Shown: positions 1 to 6,960, counted from the stretch's first letter. The stretch is 32,301 nt of DNA from Heliobacteriaceae bacterium (GCA_028707535.1 JAQWAU010000020.1:1-32301), one strand, 5' to 3'. Numbers and translations: made by a program. Notes: generated by a model from the sequence alone, not told the origin.

Positions 1-127
1 TTTCGCCTCCTATATGTGCCGCCTTTACCGATACCGAATATCGAAAGACAAAACAACTCTTTATACACTTTGCAATCTTATACATTGTGTAATGTTCTAT
101 TTTTATTTTCGCTCATTATTTCTCGCA

Positions 128-133
128 TGTCAA
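128..133 (-). promoter_or_regulatory. Candidate -35 of a leftward promoter for a gene beyond the left edge
   Basis: TTGACA on the minus strand is a perfect sigma-A -35 box. Seventeen bases further on, GAAAAT matches the -10 consensus at four of six positions. The downstream AGGAGG at 6-11 suggests a start codon just past the window edge. The gene itself is not visible, so the call rests on these motifs alone. Confidence 0.35.
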
Positions 134-151
134 TACTCATCCGAAAAAAAA

Positions 152-261
152 AGCCGGGTTTTATATGACCGGCTGATACCGGAACATACGACCCGAAAAA
201 TCGTCGCCGCGGCTATTGGACTGATTTTTTTAACCCCCCCGGATCGTTCCAGGGGTTTTTT
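152..261 (+). ncRNA. Possible terminated leader RNA or attenuator before the DUF4230 gene
   Basis: A plus-strand hairpin AGCCGG/CCGGCT (152-157 with 169-174) is followed by a second CGGCT near 210-214 that could compete for the same left arm, and then by a terminator at 232-261. No plus-strand gene ends here, so the terminated transcript must be a leader of the DUF4230 gene, a small RNA, or readthrough from outside the window. I compared it by eye with the common riboswitch classes (fluoride, preQ1, c-di-GMP, guanidine) and saw no match. Function is unknown. Confidence 0.3.
232..261 (+). terminator. Rho-independent terminator upstream of the DUF4230 gene
   Basis: The arms AACCCC (232-237) and GGGGTT (252-257) are separated by a 14-base loop that can itself pair (GGATCGTTCC) and are followed by further T residues. 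On the minus strand the hairpin is followed by A residues, so it works only rightward. It stands 125 bases before the DUF4230 start codon. Confidence 0.65.
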
Positions 262-385
262 CATGTAAACCAAACCTGGTTGCGCTTTAATACCCGTTGA
301 TGATCGGGCAGGAAATCCATCGAAAAAAGTCGAAAGCATAACAATACCACTGACAATTGAATGCCGATATTACGAGGAGACGAGT

Positions 386-1006
386 ATGCCGAAAACGGTA
401 AAAACCCTATTTGTTTACGGGCTATTATTGACAGCTGCCTTCTTTCTGGGAAAAATATGCTTTGAATATGTTTGGCCGCCTTACTTCGGAACAGCTGTAA
501 ATAAGACCAATGAAGCCAACAAGGATTTTGTTTATCTAATTGAAGAAATCAAAGAACAGGCGAAACTGGCTACGGTTGAGTATTCAGGACCGGTAATAAT
601 CAAGTTTAACGACCAAACAAACTTGGAGTTGTTTAAGCTACCTATTCCTGTTCCTGGAACAAAGAGAGAATACGTTGCCGTAGGCAGGGGAAAAGTAGTT
701 GCCGGGATTGATGTAGAACAGATATCGATAACAAACACTGCTGGAGATTCGGTAATTGTTCAAACGCCAAAACCGCAGATTCTCTATAAAATGATTGAAA
801 ATGATTCTTGGGAAATCCTTGTAAATAACAGCTTTTTCCGGAAAATGACTATTGAGGAAATCCATGTGTTGGAATCGGAGGCTCTCACGGATTATGCTAA
901 GCAAGCGGAGCAATCCGGTATTTTGGATACCGCAGACAAAAAAGCCAAAGATGTAATCAGGCAGGTTTTGAAAAAATCGGGTGTCAATGATATTCAGTTC
1001 CAGTAG
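386..1006 (+). CDS. DUF4230 family membrane-anchored protein
   Basis: This 206-residue protein has one N-terminal hydrophobic segment (about residues 8-25), then a soluble domain expected outside the cytoplasm. The middle part, with the REQA-like stretch EIKEQAKLATVEYSG (about 53-67) followed by GKVVAGIDVEQI and a PKPQIL segment, resembles the DUF4230 family, whose biochemical role is not known. The start is ATG with a GAGGAG ribosome binding site seven bases upstream. It is the only rightward gene of the window and faces nrdD. Sampled lines inside it are about 33-47% GC against about 55-68% in the dcw genes, and its arginine codons are mostly AGA and AGG where the neighbours favour CGG. This suggests separate ancestry or weak expression. 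A terminator follows the stop codon directly. The family call is by recognition of sequence pattern and is fairly sure; function is not. Confidence 0.75.
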   Translation: MPKTVKTLFVYGLLLTAAFFLGKICFEYVWPPYFGTAVNKTNEANKDFVYLIEEIKEQAKLATVEYSGPVIIKFNDQTNLELFKLPIPVPGTKREYVAVGRGKVVAGIDVEQISITNTAGDSVIVQTPKPQILYKMIENDSWEILVNNSFFRKMTIEEIHVLESEALTDYAKQAEQSGILDTADKKAKDVIRQVLKKSGVNDIQFQ

Positions 1007-1011
1007 AGTTA

Positions 1012-1060
1012 AGCCGGAAGCGACTCCCGCCAAATTGGGATTCACTTCCGGCTATTTTTG
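1012..1060 (+). terminator. Terminator of the DUF4230 gene
   Basis: AGCCGGAAG (1012-1020) pairs with CTTCCGGCT (1045-1053) and is followed by ATTTTTG. It begins six bases after the stop codon, so it ends the rightward transcript. Confidence 0.75.
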
Positions 1061-1063
1061 CCT

Positions 1064-1189
1064 TTAATCCTTCCCTTTAATCACCGCCAGCAGCAGCAAT
1101 CTGGCCACCGGGCGGGTCAGGCCGATATCGGCCAGGGTATTCAGCCGGATTGCATTTAAACACATCGCCAAAAGCACAGCGGACATCAT
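1064..1189 (-). other. Possible remnant reading frame behind nrdD
   Basis: A 41-codon minus-strand frame (beginning MMSAVLLAMC and ending in KGKD) lies in the 190 bases between nrdD and the DUF4230 terminator. No ribosome binding site precedes it. The stretch has the GC-rich look of coding DNA, and a second frame just upstream is also open for a while, which could mean a decayed gene. I do not recognise it, and it has no resemblance to the NrdG activase expected behind nrdD. Confidence 0.2.
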
Positions 1190-1250
1190 GGGTAATCAGC
1201 TGCCAGTTGGCAAAAGCGAAGTTGACCGCACAGGCCAGACCCCGGTCATC

Positions 1251-3368
1251 CTAGCCCAAATGTGTCTTCCGGTTACGTTCCTCCGCTTTTTTCGCGTCAT
1301 TGAACAGATCCAGGGTAGATAGATACCCGGTAATCCGGCGCACCCGGGAAATAACCCCACCACCACAACGAGGGCAGACATCTTCCGGGATCACCCCGTT
1401 AAAACCACACGTTTTACAAATATCCACCGGGAAATTAACGGCGGCATACCCCATATCCGCCATATACATCGCCTTAATTATCGTTTCAAAAGCGGCAATA
1501 TTGTGCACCGGGGCAGATGGCAATTCCACATACGAAATGTGTCCGGCATTCGTGTGTTTATGGTAAGGACCCTCGATCGCAATTTTGTCAAATGCACTGA
1601 TCTCAAAATCCACCGGCACATGAAAAGAATTAGTATACCATTCCCGGTCGGTAATCCGGGGGACCACACCAAACCGTTCCCGGTCCTTTTTGGTAAACTT
1701 GCCGGATAAACCTTCCGCCGGTGTCGCCAGCAACGAAAAATTAAGCCCGTAATCCTTGGTTGCTTGGTCCAAACGTTCCCGCAAGTGAGCAACAATCTTT
1801 AGTCCCAGTTCCTGAGCAGTCGGCGAGCCGCCATGATGTTGACCGGTCAAAGCAATCAAACATTCCGCCAAACCGATAAAGCCCATCGATAACGTCCCAT
1901 GCTTAATTGCCGGTTCCACCTTGTCTTCCCGGGCCAAGTCCTCACTATCCAGATAAAGCCGCTGCCCCATCAAAAAGGGAAAGTCCTTCACCCGCAGATT
2001 CTTCTGCACATCATAACGGGTCAACAACTGTTTAATCACCAAATCAACTACCTGGTCAAGTTCCCGCCAAAAAATGCTTAAATCCCCTTGGGCCTTCAAC
2101 CCCAACCGGGGCAAGTTGATCGTGGTAAACGACAAATTCCCCCGGCCATCCGTCACCGCCGGCCCGTTAACATTCGCGATTACCCGGGTCCGGCACCCCA
2201 TATAGGCGACTTCCTCTTCCTGTTCGTTGAACCCTCGATTAAACGAAGCATCCTGAAAGGCAAAATTGGGGAACAATCGTTTACAGGCGACCAACATGGA
2301 TAACTGGAAGAGGTCGTAATTAGGATCCCCTGGTTGATAATTGACCCCGCTTTTAATCTTAAAACAAACATTAGGAAAAATCGGGGCCTCACCCTTACCC
2401 AGGCCCTTTTCGTAAGCCTGCAAAAAAGCCCGGGTCACCAACCGGCCTTCCCAAGAAATATCTGTCCCAAAATTAATGGAGGAAAACGGCACCTGGGCGC
2501 CGGCCCGGCTGTGCATAGTATTAAGATTATAAATAAACCCTTCCATCGCCTGGTAGGTTTCGTTTTCTACCCGTTCCCGCACCAACCGGTCCACCTTTTC
2601 CGCATCAACCGTGATCTGTAAATCCGTGAACGCCCGCTTGACATCAGCTTCCTGGCGCCGGTATTCGGCGGTGACATAAGGGGCCATATCCCGGTCAAAA
2701 AAGGCAAAAGACTGCCCCCCATGCATATCGTTCTGGTTCGACTGTAAAATGATTGCCGCCAAAGCAGCCGCCGTTTTTATGCTTTTCGGCCGCCGAATAT
2801 ACCCATGTCCATTGTCGAACCCATCCGCCAACAGTCGGGCCAAAGGAATCTGTAAGCAGGTCAGGGTTTTTCCGTACCAAGCCAGGTCATGAATATAAAT
2901 GTCTCCCTCCTGATGTGCCCTCGCTTCATCTTTCGGAATTACCCGGTTAAGGTAATAATCCACCGAAGCCACCTCAGCAATCTGCAGCACCTTAGCCGAA
3001 GGGCTATTAGAAACGTTGGCGTTTTCCCGGTTGGTTTCCTTCAAAATCTCCTGTACCGCACCCATTAAGTCAGACTTCGCTTCCCGGATCCGGGTGCGCT
3101 TGTTGCGGTAAAGTATATAGGCCTTTGCCGTCCGGGCATGGCCATTTTCAATCAGGACTTTTTCCACCATATCCTGGACATCTTCGACTGAGAACAATTG
3201 GCCGTTATATTCAGCCTTCAGCATCCGTAGGACATCCAGGGTCAACTCCATCGCCAGTTGCCGGTCTTCCCCGCCTACGGCCCGGGCCGCCTTAAAGATC
3301 GCATCGGTAATCTTTACCTCCTGGAAATCTACCACCCGGCCATCCCGTTTCTGAATATGGTTAAACAT
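1251..3368 (-). CDS. nrdD: Anaerobic (class III) ribonucleoside-triphosphate reductase
   Basis: The 705-residue glycyl-radical enzyme reduces ribonucleoside triphosphates to deoxy forms for DNA synthesis without oxygen. An ATP-cone regulatory domain covers about residues 3-92. The catalytic core has candidate active-site cysteines C171 and C392. A C-terminal zinc site is formed by C651, C654, C665 and C668. The radical glycine is G681 in the motif RITGYL, about 25 residues from the end as usual for the family. The start is ATG with an AGGAGG site about eight bases upstream. It lies 36 bases behind nrdR and surely shares its promoter. The activase gene nrdG, which makes the glycyl radical by S-adenosylmethionine chemistry and often follows nrdD, is not in the window. 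Confidence 0.97.
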   Translation of the reverse strand: MFNHIQKRDGRVVDFQEVKITDAIFKAARAVGGEDRQLAMELTLDVLRMLKAEYNGQLFSVEDVQDMVEKVLIENGHARTAKAYILYRNKRTRIREAKSDLMGAVQEILKETNRENANVSNSPSAKVLQIAEVASVDYYLNRVIPKDEARAHQEGDIYIHDLAWYGKTLTCLQIPLARLLADGFDNGHGYIRRPKSIKTAAALAAIILQSNQNDMHGGQSFAFFDRDMAPYVTAEYRRQEADVKRAFTDLQITVDAEKVDRLVRERVENETYQAMEGFIYNLNTMHSRAGAQVPFSSINFGTDISWEGRLVTRAFLQAYEKGLGKGEAPIFPNVCFKIKSGVNYQPGDPNYDLFQLSMLVACKRLFPNFAFQDASFNRGFNEQEEEVAYMGCRTRVIANVNGPAVTDGRGNLSFTTINLPRLGLKAQGDLSIFWRELDQVVDLVIKQLLTRYDVQKNLRVKDFPFLMGQRLYLDSEDLAREDKVEPAIKHGTLSMGFIGLAECLIALTGQHHGGSPTAQELGLKIVAHLRERLDQATKDYGLNFSLLATPAEGLSGKFTKKDRERFGVVPRITDREWYTNSFHVPVDFEISAFDKIAIEGPYHKHTNAGHISYVELPSAPVHNIAAFETIIKAMYMADMGYAAVNFPVDICKTCGFNGVIPEDVCPRCGGGVISRVRRITGYLSTLDLFNDAKKAEERNRKTHLG

Positions 3369-3404
3369 TACTGCTTCCTCCTCTGATGCAAAAAATCAGC
3401 CTTT

Positions 3405-3863
3405 TTATTCTTTTCGCCGAATTAACCCTGCTACTTCCTCCATGAAACAAGTGACATCCTGAAACTGACGATAAACCGAAGCAAAACGGACATACGCCAC
3501 TGCATCTACCGTCCGTAACCGGTCCATGACCAGCTCCCCAATTTGCCGGGAAGGGACTTCCCGTTCGTATTGACTGCGTAAATCCCGCTCCACCGCTGCC
3601 GCTAAGGCTTCCAACCGCTCCAGTGGTACAGGCCTTTTTTCACAAGCCTTAACTAGACCGTTCATCACCTTGTTGCAGTCAAAAGCTTCCCAGGAACCAT
3701 CCTTTTTGCGCACCAGTAATGGTGTCTCCTCAACCCTTTCCTGGGTGGTAAACCGCCGGTTGCAGACCAAACATTCCCGGCGGCGGCGGATCACTTTACC
3801 TTCATCTTGGGCCCGGGTTTCTAGTACTCTGGTTTCACCGTGGCCACAGAAGAAGCACTGCAC
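3405..3863 (-). CDS. nrdR: Transcriptional repressor NrdR
   Basis: This 152-residue protein is full length for NrdR, the ATP/dATP-sensing repressor of ribonucleotide reductase genes. The N-terminal zinc ribbon has C3, C6, C31 and C34 with a basic stretch (RRRREC) between. An ATP-cone domain covers about residues 46-136. The start codon is GTG with a G-rich GGGGGAG site five bases upstream. It is the first gene of the nrdR-nrdD unit, and two NrdR-box-like palindromes sit on the promoter, so autorepression is likely. Placement directly before nrdD, its probable target, supports the call. Confidence 0.97.
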   Translation of the reverse strand: MQCFFCGHGETRVLETRAQDEGKVIRRRRECLVCNRRFTTQERVEETPLLVRKKDGSWEAFDCNKVMNGLVKACEKRPVPLERLEALAAAVERDLRSQYEREVPSRQIGELVMDRLRTVDAVAYVRFASVYRQFQDVTCFMEEVAGLIRRKE

Positions 3864-3878
3864 AGGGTCTCCCCCCCA

Positions 3879-3925
3879 GCACTATATGTAGATCTTTTTA
3901 ATTATACCGCCCCTACATGTGGCGG
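3879..3925 (-). promoter_or_regulatory. Pair of NrdR-box-like operators
   Basis: Two imperfect palindromes match the known NrdR box (ACAC-TATATATA-GTGT): 3879-3894, about 11 of 16 positions, with an almost perfect half-site, and 3910-3925, about 9 of 16. Their starts are 31 bp apart, leaving a 15 bp gap that holds the -10 box. NrdR boxes are known to come in pairs about three helical turns apart, so the spacing counts more than either match alone. Confidence 0.6.
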
Positions 3926-3930
3926 GTCAA
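3901..3930 (-). promoter_or_regulatory. Sigma-A promoter of nrdR-nrdD
   Basis: TTGACC (3925-3930) and TATAAT (3901-3906) are separated by 18 bases. Transcription should start near 3893, about 30 bases before the nrdR GTG. One operator covers the start site and the other the -35 and spacer. Confidence 0.75.
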
Positions 3931-3950
3931 GCCATTTATTACCAAGCCAA

Positions 3951-3990
3951 AAGCGAAAAATAAAAGAGGTTTGGCCCTGAAAACCAAACC
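3951..3990 (-). terminator. Terminator of the spoIIGA-sigE-sigG-ylmC unit
   Basis: GGTTTGG (3968-3974) and CCAAACC (3984-3990) form a perfect 7-bp stem. Leftward it is followed by TCTTTTATTTTT. It separates the sporulation genes from nrdR, which has its own promoter. Confidence 0.8.
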
Positions 3991-4008
3991 CCAGCCGGTC
4001 CGCCCCCG

Positions 4009-4272
4009 TTAAACCACATCTTGATGTGGTTCGCTAAAAGCATTTATTTCCACCAGGATCACGTCAACACCAATCTTCTTGATCCTTTCCCAGGGCACCG
4101 TCATATCCTCACCCCGGCCAAAAAAACCCATCAACTTTCCCTGCCCAGGCAGAACAATCGCCCTAACTCTACCCATTTCCGGATCGATATCGATGTCCTT
4201 GATCATGCCCAACCGGCGCCCATCAGTGATGTTGACGATGTCCCGCAGCCGCAGGTCGGATATTTTAATCAC
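4009..4272 (-). CDS. YlmC/YmxH family PRC-barrel sporulation protein
   Basis: The 87-residue protein is a single PRC-barrel domain opening with KISDLRLRDIVNI and carrying the IDIDPEMGRV stretch typical of the YlmC/YmxH family. Members are small, found in spore formers and often placed behind sigG; their exact role is unknown. The start is GTG with an AAGGAGGTG site about eight bases upstream. It follows sigG by 58 bases and is the last gene before a terminator, so it is probably co-transcribed with the sporulation sigma factors. The stop codon lies in a 20-base palindrome (4012-4031). Confidence 0.88.
   Translation of the reverse strand: MIKISDLRLRDIVNITDGRRLGMIKDIDIDPEMGRVRAIVLPGQGKLMGFFGRGEDMTVPWERIKKIGVDVILVEINAFSEPHQDVV
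4012..4031. repeat. Perfect 9+9 palindrome over the ylmC stop codon
   Basis: AACCACATC and GATGTGGTT are separated by two bases and include the last sense codons of ylmC. It lies about 20 bases before the terminator hairpin. It may be an RNA 3'-end structure, a binding site or chance. Confidence 0.5.
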
Positions 4273-4330
4273 GCCTCCGCCACCTCCTTCGGTGCTATAT
4301 ACTATGAAGGAACAGGCAGACTTGTGCCGG

Positions 4331-5104
4331 TTAAACGTATTTTCGCATATGATTTAAGGCGGCTTTTTCCAATCGGGAAACCTGGGCTTGTGAAATGCCG
4401 ATTTCGGCAGCCACTTCCATTTGGGTCTTCCCTTCAAAAAAACGCAAGGTCAGGATCAATTTCTCCCGGTCATTCAGTTTGCGCATCGCTTCCCGGACGG
4501 AGATCCCTTCCAGCCATTGGGAATCCTGACTCTTTTCATCACTAATCTGGTCCATGACGAAAATCGGGTCACCACCGTCATGGTAAATCGGTTCAAACAG
4601 GGAAATCGGCTCCTGAATGGCATCAAGGGCAAAAGTTACTTCTTCCCGTTTAAAACCGAGGGCTTCGGCCACTTCCCCCACAGTCGGCTCCCGGGAAAGT
4701 TCATTAACCAACCGGTCCCGGATTTGCAACGCTTTGTAAGCGATATCCCGGAGAGAACGGCTGACCCGGATTGGGTTGTTGTCCCGGAGGTAGCGGCGAA
4801 TTTCCCCGATAATCATGGGTACCGCATACGTAGAAAAACGCACATTCTGACCTAAATCGAAGTTATCGATCGCCTTCATTAAACCAATACAACCCACTTG
4901 AAACAAATCATCAACATATTCGCCCCGGTTGGTAAACCGCTGGATCACACTAAGCACAAGGCGCAAATTGCCACCTATCAACTTTTCCCGGGCAGATCTG
5001 TCACCTGCCTGCATGGCCCGAAACAAGGTTCGCATCTCCGCATTCGTAAGCACCTTTAATTTCGCGGTATTTACGCCACAGATCTCCACCTTGTTGACCA
5101 TCAT
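4331..5104 (-). CDS. sigG: RNA polymerase sporulation sigma factor SigG
   Basis: SigG directs late forespore transcription. The protein opens with the hallmark NKVEICGV segment and has sigma-70 regions 2 (recognisable DLFQVGCIGLMKAIDNFD), 3 and 4, ending in a helix-turn-helix with EIGISQAQVSRLEKAAL. I place the start at ATG 5104 (257 residues, close to the usual 260) and not at the longer frame start 5140. A GGGAGGG site lies six to seven bases before 5104, homologues start here, and a sigma-G-like promoter would begin transcription inside the extra 12 codons. It follows sigE by about 108 bases, as in Bacillus, where sigG is read both from the spoIIG promoter and from its own. Confidence 0.96.
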   Translation of the reverse strand: MMVNKVEICGVNTAKLKVLTNAEMRTLFRAMQAGDRSAREKLIGGNLRLVLSVIQRFTNRGEYVDDLFQVGCIGLMKAIDNFDLGQNVRFSTYAVPMIIGEIRRYLRDNNPIRVSRSLRDIAYKALQIRDRLVNELSREPTVGEVAEALGFKREEVTFALDAIQEPISLFEPIYHDGGDPIFVMDQISDEKSQDSQWLEGISVREAMRKLNDREKLILTLRFFEGKTQMEVAAEIGISQAQVSRLEKAALNHMRKYV

Positions 5105-5140
5105 CGGCAACCCTCCCACCGGTGCCTGATTTACATCCAC

Positions 5141-5170
5141 TAGTATTAGCCTGATGTTACAGACTTATAC
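5141..5170 (-). promoter_or_regulatory. Sigma-G-like promoter of sigG
   Basis: GTATA (5166-5170) and AATACTA (5141-5147) are separated by 18 bases. The second box matches the sigma-G -10 consensus CATACTA at six of seven positions, and the first resembles the sigma-F/G -35. Transcription would start near 5134, about 30 bases before the proposed start codon. Confidence 0.55.
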
Positions 5171-5212
5171 CGTGATCACCGGTTTACCCCAGGCGCCCCG
5201 TAATCCCCCCGT

Positions 5213-5959
5213 TCACTCCATCCGGTTAATTTCTTTGCGCAGGCGCTTAATAATCCGCTTTTCCAACCGGGATATATAGGATTGGGAAATCCCTAACAGA
5301 TCGGCCACTTCCTTTTGGGTTTTTTCCTGGGTATCTTGCAGCCCAAACCGCAACTCAACAATCCGGCGTTCCCGGGTCGTCAATTTACTCATCGCCGCTT
5401 GGAGCAACTTTTGATCCACTTCTTCTTCAATCGTTTTGTAAATGATGTCACTTTCCGTGCCCAAAACGTCGGAAAGCAACAACTCATTGCCATCCCAGTC
5501 GATGTTGAGCGGCTCGTCAAAAGAAACCTCCGAACGGATCTTGTTGTTCCGCCGCAAATACATTAATATTTCGTTTTCGATACACCGGGAGGCATAGGTA
5601 GCCAGCTTTATTTTTTTTAACGGGTCAAAGGTGTTAACCGCTTTAATTAAACCAATGGTGCCGATGGAAACCAGGTCTTCGATCCCCACTCCGGTATTTT
5701 CGAATTTGCGGGCAATGTAGACCACCAGGCGTAAGTTTCGCTCAATCAAAATAGATTTAACGGTTAAATCACCTTGTTCTAACTGCCAGAGCAGGTTGAT
5801 TTCTTCATCGTTGGACAATGGTGGCGGCAAAGCCTCACTCGAGCCAACATAATGCACTTCGGAAATCAACCGGAGTTTCCGTAAGAGCTTGATCATGCCG
5901 GAGGTAACGAAAACACGTAAACTGCCTCCTAAGCGAATAGCCTGCACCGATTTTTCCAC
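5213..5959 (-). CDS. sigE: RNA polymerase sporulation sigma factor SigE precursor
   Basis: SigE is the early mother-cell sigma factor, made as an inactive precursor. The 248-residue product has a pro-sequence of about 36 residues before the conserved block [14 protein letters not shown]; by alignment with the Bacillus protein SpoIIGA would cut close to H36-Y37. Sigma-70 region 2 ([17 protein letters not shown]) and region 4 ([15 protein letters not shown]) are clear. The start is GTG with a perfect AGGAGG seven bases upstream. This makes the pro-sequence longer than in Bacillus, and an internal ATG at residue 22 would give a more usual length but has no comparable site. It lies 18 bases behind spoIIGA. 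Confidence 0.96.
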   Translation of the reverse strand: MEKSVQAIRLGGSLRVFVTSGMIKLLRKLRLISEVHYVGSSEALPPPLSNDEEINLLWQLEQGDLTVKSILIERNLRLVVYIARKFENTGVGIEDLVSIGTIGLIKAVNTFDPLKKIKLATYASRCIENEILMYLRRNNKIRSEVSFDEPLNIDWDGNELLLSDVLGTESDIIYKTIEEEVDQKLLQAAMSKLTTRERRIVELRFGLQDTQEKTQKEVADLLGISQSYISRLEKRIIKRLRKEINRME

Positions 5960-5977
5960 GCCAAATCCTCCTTTCGC

Positions 5978-6799
5978 TCAAAATTCCCAAATAGCCGGGA
6001 CCAAGGCCCGGTATTTCCCGGTCGGATCCAGTTGCTGTTCGGTCAACCCGATTACCGCCTGACTGCAGACAACCTTTCTGGATTGCCGGCGCAACCCGGC
6101 CTGCAAGGGCCGGATCCCCAGCAGCAATCCATCCGGCTTGCCCAGGGCCGAATATGGTATATACCGAGGCTGATATGCCAGTCCGCCTGTTGCCGGGTCA
6201 TGCCACCATCCCGCGGGGAAAAGGTGGGCCATACACTGAAATTCCACGATTATTACCGGGTCTCCGGAAACCGGGTCCCACAAGCGGTTGCCGCTATCCA
6301 CCAGTGCCGGTACCGCGATTGCCCCCGCCGGCAACTGAACCCAAAGTTCCGTCAGCCAGCCCCCTTGCTGCCGCACTTGCCGCCAAAACAGCAGGCTGCC
6401 GCCGGCAATTCCTCCGGCCAACAAGCATAACAGCCAAAAACACCAAGGACCCAAGGTAGCATCAGCCGGGACTAAAGCGTACAACACACCACCGGTAACC
6501 CAGGCGCCAAGGTAGAAAACCACCCAGGTTTGGACCCTCTGCCATATTGGCTGCCGGGAAAAAGCGATCCTGAGCAAAAGCCAGCTCAGCCCAAGCTGGA
6601 AACCCCAGGTCACCACCAGACCCATTGGCCACCACAAGGTTACTATTGACAAGGTTGCACCCACTGCTGCCGCAACTAAAAATCGAACCGGACGGAGGGC
6701 CAAATGCATTACCAGGCCGCAAAGGTTTATTAAAAGGTAATCCATCACAAAATTGATTAGCCACAAAATATCCCAGTAGATAATTAGCCTTTCGCCCAC
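5978..6799 (-). CDS. spoIIGA: Sporulation sigma-E processing peptidase SpoIIGA
   Basis: SpoIIGA is the membrane aspartic protease of the forespore septum that activates pro-SigE after a signal from the forespore. The 273-residue protein has about five hydrophobic segments within residues 5-140 and then a soluble protease domain with the catalytic motif VDSGN (D168, S169, G170). The start is GTG; the nearest purine-rich stretch is weak, so the exact start is less sure than the identity. It is the first gene of the operon with sigE, its substrate. An 11-bp direct repeat (CGCAGAGGTGG) lies at 6810-6820 and again at 6796-6806 over the start codon. Confidence 0.94.
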   Translation of the reverse strand: MGERLIIYWDILWLINFVMDYLLINLCGLVMHLALRPVRFLVAAAVGATLSIVTLWWPMGLVVTWGFQLGLSWLLLRIAFSRQPIWQRVQTWVVFYLGAWVTGGVLYALVPADATLGPWCFWLLCLLAGGIAGGSLLFWRQVRQQGGWLTELWVQLPAGAIAVPALVDSGNRLWDPVSGDPVIIVEFQCMAHLFPAGWWHDPATGGLAYQPRYIPYSALGKPDGLLLGIRPLQAGLRRQSRKVVCSQAVIGLTEQQLDPTGKYRALVPAIWEF

Positions 6800-6836
6800 C
6801 TCTGCGTCACCACCTCTGCGCCGACACCTTTGCTTA

Positions 6837-6869
6837 ATTATACCTGACTCTTTTTGTAAATTCTGTCAC
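6837..6869 (-). promoter_or_regulatory. Candidate spoIIG promoter with long spacer
   Basis: TATAAT (6837-6842) is perfect, but no -35 stands at normal distance. GTGACA (6864-6869) lies 21 bases upstream. The Bacillus spoIIG promoter has a similar over-long spacer and needs phosphorylated Spo0A. TGACAGA, overlapping the -35, resembles a Spo0A box (TGNCGAA) at about five of seven positions, which is weak. Confidence 0.5.
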
Positions 6870-6894
6870 TTCCTGCGTCCAAACCCTTTGCCGG

Positions 6895-6933
6895 CAAAAA
6901 AAAATAAACCTTACAACTATTGCCGTAAGGTTT
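6895..6933 (-). terminator. Terminator of ftsZ
   Basis: AAACCTTAC (6906-6914) and GTAAGGTTT (6925-6933) form a perfect 9-bp stem followed leftward by ATTTTTTTTT. It separates the division genes from the spoIIG operon. Confidence 0.88.
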
Positions 6934-6942
6934 ATCGGCTGC

Positions 6943-6960
6943 GGGGATAAATTTATCCCC
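6943..6960. repeat. Perfect 18-bp palindrome over the ftsZ stop codon
   Basis: The self-complementary sequence GGGGATAAATTTATCCCC contains the ftsZ TAA stop. In RNA it would fold into a short hairpin just before the terminator hairpin. Such a structure could protect the 3' end or act as a DNA site; no family is recognised. Confidence 0.55.

Larger units (their letters stand above)
1..385. other. Intergenic region left of the DUF4230 gene
   Basis: No convincing gene lies here; an 84-codon plus-strand frame (14-268) has no ribosome binding site and no recognisable sequence. On the minus strand an AGGAGG motif (6-11) sits five bases from the window edge, so a leftward gene probably begins just outside. 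A TTGACA (128-133, minus) followed after 17 bases by GAAAAT could be its promoter. Around 82-95 there is an ACATT-GTGT-AATGT inverted repeat. On the plus strand a run of A residues leads into a small hairpin (152-174) and then a good terminator (232-261). The stretch is AT-rich compared with the rest of the window. Confidence 0.6.

Noticed and set aside
14-268. 84-codon plus-strand frame at the left end
   Set aside because: No ribosome binding site is present, the composition is not protein-like, and the frame runs through the terminator at 232-261.
4021-4545. 174-codon plus-strand frame across ylmC and sigG
   Set aside because: It is opposite two well-supported genes and has no ribosome binding site or recognisable domain.
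5213-5959. Possibility that sigE is another sigma factor such as sigK or sigF
   Set aside because: The pro-sequence with SEALPPPLS and the position directly behind spoIIGA fit SigE only.
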